From Caryophanales bacterium UBA6768 (GTDB lineage Bacteria > Bacillota > Bacilli > Bacillales_D > Amphibacillaceae), in assembly GCA_002453315.1 (NCBI GenBank), contig DKGO01000227.1:1-22200 (forward strand): a stretch of DNA of 22,200 nucleotides, written 5' to 3'. Both the position numbers and the translations under genes were made by a program. Under the pieces are notes generated by a model that searched no databases, had not been told where the DNA came from, and was given only the letters and a program-made list of their open reading frames with translations. Positions 15,878 through 22,200 of this stretch are shown piece after piece. The number at the start of each line of letters is the position of its first letter. The stretch's first letter is position 1.

Positions 15878-17110
15878 ATTTTTATGAGTAGGCCAAATAA
15901 TCGGCGGCTGAGAAATTTCTTTTTTTAACTTTTTTTCTCGTTCAGGAGGTTGGAATGCCATTGCGTACGTGCAAGCAGCTTGATGATCGAGTTTAAGCAA
16001 CGTACGATGATCTCTTGAGTAATTCGTAATGAATGGAAGAGTGAACTCTTTTTTTACTGTATTCAAGTATTGTTGTCCCGCTCTAGACATTCCAAGTAAG
16101 CGAATATATTTTGCTTTTTTTGTCTGTAATGCTACATACATCTCATCTTTTTTTGCATTTGTTAATAGATGAGTACACATACGTTGAAGACGAGTCCATG
16201 TAAACCGCTTAGTTTTTACTAGCTTAATGAAGTGTTCGAAACTTGTAGCTCGTTGAATTTTCGAGATAAATCGATGTTCAATCCCTTCTTCTATCTCATA
16301 AATAGTTTGTAGCTCGTCTAAAGAAGCGGTCATTAGCTTGTACTTAAGTAAGGGGAAGAGTTCTTCCCAATTCACGAACTTACCGAAAACGTCATACCCT
16401 TTTTTTAATTTGGAAAAGCTATTAGCAGGGACATACTTTTGTATCGCTTGGATAGAGGCTGACTGTTCAATTTCTTTACGAATACTCGTTGCGCTTGCAA
16501 TTGATGAGTCGTGTAACGTATCATCATGATAATTTGCTGCTCTTCGCGATATTGTCAGTGGCAAAATCGAACTTTTTTGATCCTTTATGGCTTTTACATA
16601 ATGATAACCTAAAATATTGTTAGGCAAGTTTAAATTAAGTAAGCGCTCGTGCTTGACTACTTGAAAAGCGTTAGATGCAGCTTTAGGATAACTAACACCT
16701 TTGTTCACTTCTTGTTTAATGAGACGATTAAGCGTATGTTGATGTTGATCCATAAAGGTGACAAGCTCGTGGAATCTCTCAATCGTTCCATCTTCGCTTC
16801 CGAAGCAAAGGTAATCGGCCTGAAGAGCAGAAAGTAAAGAGACAGCACCTCCAGCAAAAACCTCTGCTTTTTGGGTTGCAAATGCATATGGGAGCTCTAT
16901 AACGATATCTGCACCGTTCGCTAGAGCAATTTCTGTTCGAGTCCACTTGCATGCTAGAGCTGGCTCACCGCGCTGTAAAAAGTTCCCACTCATGACTGCG
17001 ATCGTAACATCTGCTTCGCTTTTATCCTTTGCTTGTTGCAAATGATAGGCATGGCCATTATGAAAAGGGTTATATTCGACAATCACACCAACAGCTTTCA
17101 AATCCATCAT
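15872..17110 (-). CDS. tmcAL: tRNA(Met) cytidine acetate ligase TmcAL (YlbM)
   Basis: TmcAL makes N4-acetylcytidine at the wobble position of elongator tRNA(Met). It activates acetate with ATP rather than using acetyl-CoA. The protein has 412 residues with an N-terminal nucleotidyltransferase fold: VGVIVEYNPFHNGH (HNGH at 17-20), VMSGNFLQRGEPA, ADIVIELPYAFATQKAEVFAGGAV, then a helical C-terminal RNA-binding part (GMSRAGQQYL). Start choice is open: ATG at 17110, ATG at 17107 and TTG at 17101 are all in frame. The AAGG site abuts the first ATG but lies 9 bases from the TTG, and homologues start MKAVG, which favours the TTG; I list the longest form. It has its own promoter and ends overlapping ylbL by 6 bases with no terminator visible. 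Confidence 0.93.
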   Translation of the reverse strand: MMDLKAVGVIVEYNPFHNGHAYHLQQAKDKSEADVTIAVMSGNFLQRGEPALACKWTRTEIALANGADIVIELPYAFATQKAEVFAGGAVSLLSALQADYLCFGSEDGTIERFHELVTFMDQHQHTLNRLIKQEVNKGVSYPKAASNAFQVVKHERLLNLNLPNNILGYHYVKAIKDQKSSILPLTISRRAANYHDDTLHDSSIASATSIRKEIEQSASIQAIQKYVPANSFSKLKKGYDVFGKFVNWEELFPLLKYKLMTASLDELQTIYEIEEGIEHRFISKIQRATSFEHFIKLVKTKRFTWTRLQRMCTHLLTNAKKDEMYVALQTKKAKYIRLLGMSRAGQQYLNTVKKEFTLPFITNYSRDHRTLLKLDHQAACTYAMAFQPPEREKKLKKEISQPPIIWPTHKNL

Positions 17111-17140
17111 CCTTTTTTGTGTACAAACGTATTAATGTAA

Positions 17141-17169
17141 ATTATACTAAAATGAAAATTTAGTAGCAA
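17141..17169 (-). promoter_or_regulatory. Sigma-A promoter for tmcAL (ylbM)
   Basis: On the minus strand TTGCTA (17169-17164), 17 bases, then a perfect TATAAT (17146-17141). The predicted start is about 25 to 35 bases before the start codons. It is back to back with the ylbN promoter, with the two -35 boxes only 20 bases apart. Confidence 0.75.
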
Positions 17170-17189
17170 AAGCTTGTAAAGAAACTATA

Positions 17190-17218
17190 TTGACAAGTCT
17201 AAAATTCAGCGTTATAAT
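17190..17218 (+). promoter_or_regulatory. Perfect consensus sigma-A promoter for ylbN-rpmF
   Basis: TTGACA (17190-17195), exactly 17 bases, TATAAT (17213-17218). All 12 consensus bases match at optimal spacing, as expected for a strong housekeeping promoter driving a ribosomal protein gene. The leader would be only about 20 bases. Confidence 0.93.
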
Positions 17219-17245
17219 AACACTTGTTGTTCAGAGGTGATAATC

Positions 17246-17767
17246 ATGAAGTGGACAGTTGAAGAGCTATTACGGCTTGGAAATGAAAAGCTTTTGATTA
17301 ATGAAGAAGTTAATGTAGACAGTGTGAAACAAAGAGACGAGCAAATTCGTCACATTTCACCTGTTCAAGTTCAAGGCGAAGCATATTTAAATCACTCTGT
17401 CATTTCCTTTCATTTGCATTTGACAGGCGAGATGGTGCTCCCTTGTTCACTTACACTAGAAGATGTTGATTATCCCTTTTCGATTGATACGATTGAAACG
17501 TTTCCTTTAGAGCAAGTTTCAATCGAATTAGAAGAAGAAGAGAATGAAGTAATTCATGAATTTGAAGGTCAAACAATCGATTTAATGCCAATTATTGAAG
17601 AAAATCTATTGCTCTCTATTCCGATGAAAATCGTTCATCCTCATGCTAATATGATTTCCTCGGGAGAGGGTTGGGATATAGTTACAGGCGAAGAAAAAGA
17701 TGCTAAAATTGACCCGAGAATGGCGAAGCTTGCGAATTTCTTTAAAAAAGAAGATGAAGACAAATAA
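17246..17767 (+). CDS. ylbN: DUF177 family protein YlbN
   Basis: This acidic soluble protein has 173 residues and belongs to the DUF177 (YceD-like) family, which is encoded upstream of rpmF across bacteria. Relatives are linked to 23S rRNA or ribosome assembly. Visible blocks are the [12 protein letters not shown] start, [26 protein letters not shown] in the middle, and the C-terminal ERG-like [17 protein letters not shown] typical of the family. The usual CxxC pair is reduced to a single Cys here. The ATG at 17246 has GAGGTGAT about 5 bases upstream; the in-frame GTG at 17237 lies inside that site and is rejected. It forms an operon with rpmF, 20 bases downstream. Confidence 0.93.
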   Translation: MKWTVEELLRLGNEKLLINEEVNVDSVKQRDEQIRHISPVQVQGEAYLNHSVISFHLHLTGEMVLPCSLTLEDVDYPFSIDTIETFPLEQVSIELEEEENEVIHEFEGQTIDLMPIIEENLLLSIPMKIVHPHANMISSGEGWDIVTGEEKDAKIDPRMAKLANFFKKEDEDK

Positions 17768-17787
17768 TAGAAAAGGAGGTGGCGTTC

Positions 17788-17961
17788 ATGGCAGTTCCAA
17801 AAAGACGTACGTCAAAAAGCAAAAAAAATATGCGTCGTTCGCATATTAAATTAGAAGTTCCAGGTATGGTGAAATGCTCAAACTGTGGTGAGTATAAATT
17901 GTCCCATCGGGTTTGTAGCTCATGCGGCACATATAAAGGTGAAGAAGTCATATCTGATTAA
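17788..17961 (+). CDS. rpmF: 50S ribosomal protein bL32
   Basis: This is a 57-residue ribosomal protein with the bL32 start [17 protein letters not shown] and a C-terminal zinc ribbon with C30, C33, C43 and C46 (CSNC and CSSC). This is the zinc-binding (C+) version of the protein, whose maintenance depends on zinc. The ATG at 17788 has a nearly ideal AAAGGAGGTG site 6 bases upstream; the GTG at 17779 lies in that site. It is second in the ylbN operon and ends before a strong terminator. Confidence 0.98.
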   Translation: MAVPKRRTSKSKKNMRRSHIKLEVPGMVKCSNCGEYKLSHRVCSSCGTYKGEEVISD

Positions 17962-17966
17962 TGTGG

Positions 17967-17997
17967 AAGCAGGGAGTTATCACTCTCTGCTTTTTTT
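17967..17997 (+). terminator. Intrinsic terminator after rpmF
   Basis: A 10-bp stem with one G-U pair (17967-17976 with 17983-17992), a 6-base loop, and a run of seven T at 17991-17997. Confidence 0.9.
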
Positions 17998-18029
17998 ATA
18001 TAAAAAACTTGACGGAAGGAGGTAATGCT

Positions 18030-18785
18030 TTGAATACGATCAAGTGGGAGAGGGAAAGGGATATCTCTTGGATTACCCTTACAAGACCTGAAATAAGAAA
18101 TGCAGTAAATTATGAAATGATGGAAGAATTAGAGAAAGTGCTTCACCAAATAGAAAAAACAAACGATAAAGCTTTAATTATTACCGGCAGTGGGGATAGA
18201 GCTTTTTGTTCGGGTGGAGATTTGTCATTATTTCATTCGTTACATACTGCACAAGAAGCATATTCCATGCTTTCAGTTATGGGAAACGTATTAAAAAAAC
18301 TCTTTTTATTTCCTAAGCCGACAATTGCCTTATTAAATGGTGCTGCGGTCGGTGGAGGTTGTGAGTTAGCGACTGCATGTGATTTTCGGGTTGCCAAACA
18401 GACTGCAAAACACGGCTTCGTTCAAGGCTCCCTAGGGATTACGACAGGGTGGGGTGGAGGAACGATGCTTCATGAAAGAACTTCGTCCCAAACAGCACTG
18501 ACTTACTTGTTGTCAGCTAATGTTTTTTCGGCTGAATATGGCTATGAGCATGGCTTCATTTACTCTCTCATCAAGGGGGAGGATGTAAAGGAACAATGTT
18601 TAGCTACATTGGAACCATTTTTAAAACAAAGCGCTCCAGTGCTTGAGGCGTATAAACAAATCTGGTTGAATCAACTTGATCTCGTTAAATTAGAAGAAAA
18701 TATTGAAAAAGAAATTGTCGCTTGTTCCACGTTATGGGAATCAGAGGAACATCATGCCGCCGTTCAGAAATTCCTAAACAAGTAG
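18030..18785 (+). CDS. Enoyl-CoA hydratase/isomerase (crotonase) family protein
   Basis: This is a cytoplasmic crotonase-fold enzyme acting on an unidentified acyl-CoA, with 251 residues. The oxyanion-hole segments are FCSGGDLSLF (59-68) and GAAVGGGCELATACDFR (104-120). E112 corresponds to the first catalytic Glu of enoyl-CoA hydratase. The second catalytic Glu position appears as Gln132 (KHGFVQGSLG), so ordinary hydration is unlikely. The following GITTGWGGG recalls the GIIPSWGG of ethylmalonyl-CoA decarboxylase relatives. The start is the TTG at 18030, with GGAAGGAGG 7 bases upstream; the upstream frame runs through the rpmF terminator and is not coding. A gene of this family occupies the same place in some Bacillus, but B. 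subtilis lacks it here. Confidence 0.88.
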   Translation: MNTIKWERERDISWITLTRPEIRNAVNYEMMEELEKVLHQIEKTNDKALIITGSGDRAFCSGGDLSLFHSLHTAQEAYSMLSVMGNVLKKLFLFPKPTIALLNGAAVGGGCELATACDFRVAKQTAKHGFVQGSLGITTGWGGGTMLHERTSSQTALTYLLSANVFSAEYGYEHGFIYSLIKGEDVKEQCLATLEPFLKQSAPVLEAYKQIWLNQLDLVKLEENIEKEIVACSTLWESEEHHAAVQKFLNK

Positions 18786-18859
18786 TCACAGAATGACAAT
18801 TCTATCTTCTCTATTAATTGCATAAGATGAATTAAGATAATTTTGCAAATAAAGGGGAG

Positions 18860-19393
18860 ATGATGGTGACTGATCAGAGGCAAGATGCATGGACAGATGA
18901 AGAGGATTTAATTTTGGCAGAAACTGTTTTACAACATATTCGCGAAGGCAACACACAATTAGCTGCATTTAATGAAATTGGCAAACGCTTGTCAAGAACA
19001 GCTGCGGCATGTGGATTTCGTTGGAACTCCACAGTGAGAAAAAAATATGTCAAGGCTATTTCTTTAGCGAAGCAACAACGTAAACTTAACAATGGGAGTC
19101 ACACAGTTGAAGGATCACCAAATAGAGAAAAAAAACTAACTTTATCAGAGGTCATTGTATTTTTACAAGAACTTGCTACGAATGAACAAGATGTTCAAAA
19201 GCTAAAAAATGAAAATAAAAAATTATTAAAAGATATAAATAAGCTTGAGACAGAATATACAGCACAGCTTACAACGTTGAAAGAAGAAAATGAAATGTTA
19301 AAAAAAGACTATAAAACAATGATTGAAATCTTTGACAGAGCAAGCAAGGTCGTCTCAATGAACCGAACGACTAAGATAGCTGAGGAAGGATAA
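18860..19393 (+). CDS. ylbO: RsfA-family Myb-like transcriptional regulator YlbO
   Basis: This is a DNA-binding regulator of the RsfA/YlbO group, which includes the prespore-specific regulator RsfA of B. subtilis. The 177-residue protein has an N-terminal Myb/SANT-like domain ([56 protein letters not shown], about 8-65), a polar linker, and a C-terminal coiled coil rich in Lys/Glu/Leu (about 110-165). Three starts are possible: ATG 18860, ATG 18863 and GTG 18866. The AAGGGGAG site is best spaced for the last, and homologues begin close to it; I give the longest. I did not find a clear sigma-F or sigma-G promoter. A long-armed terminator follows. Confidence 0.9.
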   Translation: MMVTDQRQDAWTDEEDLILAETVLQHIREGNTQLAAFNEIGKRLSRTAAACGFRWNSTVRKKYVKAISLAKQQRKLNNGSHTVEGSPNREKKLTLSEVIVFLQELATNEQDVQKLKNENKKLLKDINKLETEYTAQLTTLKEENEMLKKDYKTMIEIFDRASKVVSMNRTTKIAEEG

Positions 19394-19408
19394 GCGAAAT
19401 AATTTTAT

Positions 19409-19463
19409 AAAACCCCTTTAGTCAGTGTGTCTGTCAGGATACGCGACCTAAGCGAGGGGTTTT
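19409..19463 (+). terminator. Terminator after ylbO with an unusually long hairpin
   Basis: AAAACCCCT (19409-19417) pairs perfectly with AGGGGTTTT (19455-19463), followed by a T-rich tail (TTTTTGTTTT from 19460). The 37-base apical part can extend through TTAG (19418-19421) with CTAA (19448-19451) and TC/GA. Confidence 0.8.
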
Positions 19464-19574
19464 TGTTTTGAAATATCATTAAGTTGGCCTGGATCACTGC
19501 AAAGCAAAATCAAGGTATAGGTCTATTCATCTATGCTACAATCAGTTTAAATGAAATGCTAAGGGGTCGTCAAA

Positions 19575-20492
19575 GTGTCTATTTCAATCATCGGTTCGGG
19601 GGCAATTGGTCTTTTGTATGCTACTTATTTAGTAAAAGGAGGATACGAGGTCACCCTTTATACTCGAACAGAACAACAAGCGAACAGACTAAACGATGAT
19701 GGTATTGTATTTAGGAACCATCAAGGCTCTTCACATATCTCTATTCGAGCAAAACAGATGCTTGAAAAGACAATTATCTCTGATCCGATTGTTATTGTGG
19801 CAGTAAAACAGCATCAACTACATAAGCTTTACCCAGTTCTTGAAAGGAATAGCATGCAAAAGTCGTATATTTTTTTACAAAATGGAATGGGCCACCTTTC
19901 GATAGTAGAACGGTTAGCTAATTGTAAGATCATATTCGGGGTTGTCGAGCATGGCGCAATGAAAAGTGCCGATAATCAAGTGCAGCATACGGGTGTTGGA
20001 AAAACGAAGTTTTCCTTTCTAGAGGATAAAGATAGGAATGACAATGGTAATATTGAATCGGTCATCTCCTCATGGGCACAAAATGATTTTCCGATTGAAA
20101 TTGAAGATGATTGGTATCGTATGCTAGCAAAGAAACTAGTCGTTAACGCAGTGATCAATCCGCTTACTTCAATATTTCGAATTAAAAATGGTACACTATT
20201 AGCGAATGATTATTATGTGAACTTGATGTGTCACTTATATGAAGAGGCTATTGATGTGTTAGAGTTGCATAACCATCAGGAACTTTGGAATGCTGTCTTA
20301 TCTATTTGTAAACAAACGAAAGAGAATGAATCTTCAATGTTCAGAGATGTACAAGCAAAGCGAAAAACTGAAATTGATGCGATCAGTGGGTACATAGTAA
20401 AAAAAGCTCATCAACAAAAGAAGGCCGTTCCATTTACAGAGTTTGTTTATACAAGTATTAAGGCAATTGAACATGACAATGGACAAACATAA
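19575..20492 (+). CDS. panE: Ketopantoate reductase (2-dehydropantoate 2-reductase), PanE type (YlbQ)
   Basis: This enzyme reduces 2-dehydropantoate to pantoate with NADPH, in pantothenate and then coenzyme A synthesis. The protein has 305 residues and the ApbA/PanE layout: an N-terminal Rossmann domain with GSGAIG (7-12), VAVKQHQL and FLQNGMGH in the nucleotide-binding part, then the helical C-terminal domain with KKLVVNAVINPLTSIFR carrying the conserved Lys and Asn, and a late Ser/Asp segment (ESSMFRDVQAKRKTEIDAISGYIV). The GTG start at 19575 has AAGGGG about 8 bases upstream. Bacilli often carry two PanE paralogues, so I cannot tell whether this is the main one. bshC follows 18 bases later and is probably co-transcribed. 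Confidence 0.9.
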   Translation: MSISIIGSGAIGLLYATYLVKGGYEVTLYTRTEQQANRLNDDGIVFRNHQGSSHISIRAKQMLEKTIISDPIVIVAVKQHQLHKLYPVLERNSMQKSYIFLQNGMGHLSIVERLANCKIIFGVVEHGAMKSADNQVQHTGVGKTKFSFLEDKDRNDNGNIESVISSWAQNDFPIEIEDDWYRMLAKKLVVNAVINPLTSIFRIKNGTLLANDYYVNLMCHLYEEAIDVLELHNHQELWNAVLSICKQTKENESSMFRDVQAKRKTEIDAISGYIVKKAHQQKKAVPFTEFVYTSIKAIEHDNGQT

Positions 20493-20510
20493 AAAAGGAA
20501 GGAAGCCAAT

Positions 20511-22133
20511 ATGCTAATTAAGGAATGTACTCTTCCAAAAACAAACGATCTCGTAACAGATTATTTACAAAACGACCAAAAAGCAAACTCGCTTTTTCAA
20601 TATGATTACACGAATGAACAGGCTTACATTACTCGTCAAAAAGATTTACGTGAATTAGAGTTTCCAAGAGAAGAATTGGCTAACCATTTAGAAGAATTTA
20701 ATGCAAAATTTACTAACGACCCAAAAGTTTTTGAAAACATTCAAAAGTTAAAAGCAAATGATAGCACTGTTGTCATTACTGGGCAGCAAGCGGGTTTATT
20801 AACAGGACCGTTATATACGATCTATAAGGCAATTTCGACAATCCAGCAAGCAAAGCAACTAGAGAAAGTAGTAAACAGTCCAGTCATACCAGTCTTTTGG
20901 GTAGCGGGAGAGGATCATGATTTTCAGGAGATAAACCATACTTGGGTAACAACTGAAGGGAAAATGAAGAAAGAAAAATTTCCACAACAATACCCCGATA
21001 AACGACCAGTTTCCGAAATTAATTTTCAGCAAAAGGAAATGGAAAAGTGGGTAAAAAATATTTTTGAGGCCTTTGGAGAGTCAGCTTATTCTAAGGACAC
21101 TTTACAAGTGATCAATGACAAAATACGAAAATCACAATCAATGACCGACTTTTTCATTCATATTATGGTACTATTTTTTGATAAGCACGGTCTTGTGTTT
21201 ATCGATTCACATAGTAGTGAATTAAGAAACATTGAATCACCTTATTTTCATACACTTATCTCGAAGAATGATGAGCTGCGTTCTGCTCTTGATCAGCAAC
21301 AAAAGAAAATAATTGAACTGCAATACCCATCTAGTCTTGATATAGATTCATCGTGTGCCCATTTATTTTATCATCACGAAGATGATAGAGAATTATTATA
21401 TAAAGGTGGAGACTTTTTCCATTTAAAAGATAAGGGATTACAATTTTCACCGAATGAATTAAGCCAAATGTGTGAGCAATATCCTGAACGATTGAGCAAC
21501 AATGTTGTCACCCGACCATTAATGCAAGACTATTTGTTCCCGACAATCGCGTTTGTCGCAGGACCTGGTGAAATTACATATTGGGCCCAATTAAAACCAC
21601 TATTTCAAGTGATCAATCGAAAAATGCCTCCAATTGTTCCGCGTATGCACGTAACACTTATCGAACGTGATGTAGATAAGCTACTTGAACGGTTTGAATT
21701 GTCTCTTGAAGAAGTTTTAGACTCGGGGGTGCAAGCCTTTCGGGAAAAATGGCTACGCAACCAAAAAGGTCCAGAAGCAGAGGAAACTCTTAATGAGGCT
21801 AGACAACATATTGATAATGCTCACGAAAAAATAAGAAAATTCGCTTGGAATAAAGACCATAACTTAGGGCAAATCGCAGAAAAAAACCGCCAGCTTATCT
21901 TAGCGCAAATTGATTATATGGAGCACCGGATTGAAAAAATGTACGAACAACAATATTCTACTACTTTAACTGAACTCGATGTTCTTGAAGCGAAAGTAAA
22001 TCCTAATGATGGCTTGCAAGAACGAATATGGAATGTCTGTTATTTTATTAGCCGTTATGGCTTTGAATTCGTTGATCAACTGTTCACGTTGAAGCACACT
22101 AACAAACCGAAGCATTATGCAATTTATTTATAA
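20511..22133 (+). CDS. bshC: Bacillithiol synthase BshC (putative cysteine-adding enzyme, YllA)
   Basis: BshC is the last enzyme of bacillithiol synthesis; it is thought to join cysteine to glucosaminyl-malate. The protein has 540 residues, the normal length. Family blocks are VVITGQQAGLLTGPLYTIYK (about 87-106), VFWVAGEDHDFQEINH (about 128-143), VTRPLMQDYLFPTIAFVAGPGEITYWAQLKPLF in the core, and a long coiled-coil helix (about 440-500) used for dimer formation. The ATG at 20511 has AAGGAAGG about 9 bases upstream. It lies at the usual place before mraZ and the cell-division cluster, which would start just beyond the window. It ends at a strong terminator, so it and panE form a two-gene unit. 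Confidence 0.96.
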   Translation: MLIKECTLPKTNDLVTDYLQNDQKANSLFQYDYTNEQAYITRQKDLRELEFPREELANHLEEFNAKFTNDPKVFENIQKLKANDSTVVITGQQAGLLTGPLYTIYKAISTIQQAKQLEKVVNSPVIPVFWVAGEDHDFQEINHTWVTTEGKMKKEKFPQQYPDKRPVSEINFQQKEMEKWVKNIFEAFGESAYSKDTLQVINDKIRKSQSMTDFFIHIMVLFFDKHGLVFIDSHSSELRNIESPYFHTLISKNDELRSALDQQQKKIIELQYPSSLDIDSSCAHLFYHHEDDRELLYKGGDFFHLKDKGLQFSPNELSQMCEQYPERLSNNVVTRPLMQDYLFPTIAFVAGPGEITYWAQLKPLFQVINRKMPPIVPRMHVTLIERDVDKLLERFELSLEEVLDSGVQAFREKWLRNQKGPEAEETLNEARQHIDNAHEKIRKFAWNKDHNLGQIAEKNRQLILAQIDYMEHRIEKMYEQQYSTTLTELDVLEAKVNPNDGLQERIWNVCYFISRYGFEFVDQLFTLKHTNKPKHYAIYL

Positions 22134-22142
22134 AATAAGTTG

Positions 22143-22180
22143 AGAAAAATCTTGCGAATGGCAGGATTTTTCTTTTTTTT
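22143..22180 (+). terminator. Intrinsic terminator after bshC
   Basis: A 13-bp stem with one G-U pair (22143-22155 with 22161-22173) and a 5-base loop, followed by a run of eight T. Confidence 0.92.
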
Positions 22181-22200
22181 GAGGAATTTTAAAAAATGAG

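Noticed and set aside
18025..18033. Three-codon frame ATG-CTT-TGA overlapping the crotonase TTG start
   Set aside because: It looked like a coupling mini-ORF, but its ATG is only 2 bases from the GGAGG site, too close for initiation.
18786..18859. Search for a sigma-F/sigma-G promoter before ylbO
   Set aside because: A GCATA is present, but no matching -10 element lies at the right spacing.
22181..22200. Possible start of the next gene (mraZ expected) at the right edge
   Set aside because: Only about 20 bases remain and no start can be supported.

Overview
The window is chromosomal DNA of a low-GC, endospore-forming member of the Bacillaceae. Gene order follows the Bacillus subtilis ctaA-to-yllA segment closely. 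Sporulation-linked genes (ylbD, ylbJ, ylbO and a YtvI-like permease) point to a spore former, and bshC points to bacillithiol as the low-molecular-weight thiol. The exposed part of CtaC is strongly acidic, a trait reported for alkaliphilic Bacillus, so an alkaliphile relative is plausible but unproven.

Left region (1-6720), respiration: ctaA (heme A synthase) on the minus strand is divergent from ctaB (heme O synthase) and the caa3 cytochrome c oxidase genes ctaC-ctaD-ctaE-ctaF. A strong terminator follows ctaF. Then comes a DUF420 (YozB/CtaM-like) membrane protein where B. subtilis has ctaG. Together these genes make heme O and heme A and build the caa3 terminal oxidase.

Middle region (6720-11320): a YtvI-like AI-2E family permease and a YugN-like protein lie on the minus strand. 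On the plus strand are ylbC (CAP-domain lipoprotein), ylbD (spore coat family), an unrecognised small exported protein with a GEGHIHVYLNG motif, ylbF (ricF, Cys-rich partner of the Ric complex) and ylbG. Nearly every unit ends in its own intrinsic terminator.

Right region (11320-22200): a structured RNA that I take to be the ylbH leader precedes rsmD (ylbH) and coaD. The convergent ylbJ follows, then divergent ylbK-ylbL, and ylbM (tmcAL) on the minus strand. ylbM and the ylbN-rpmF operon leave from back-to-back sigma-A promoters; the ylbN promoter is a perfect consensus. Then come a crotonase-fold gene with an atypical active site, ylbO (RsfA family), ylbQ/panE-type ketopantoate reductase and bshC, with a terminator at the right edge.

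Most of the window is well-conserved Bacillaceae core genome. I found no mobile element, CRISPR array, tRNA or rRNA. The points worth a second look are the switch-like leader RNA, the ctaG-to-DUF420 difference, the unknown exported protein, the hairpin that could mask the ylbD ribosome site, and the crotonase active-site change.
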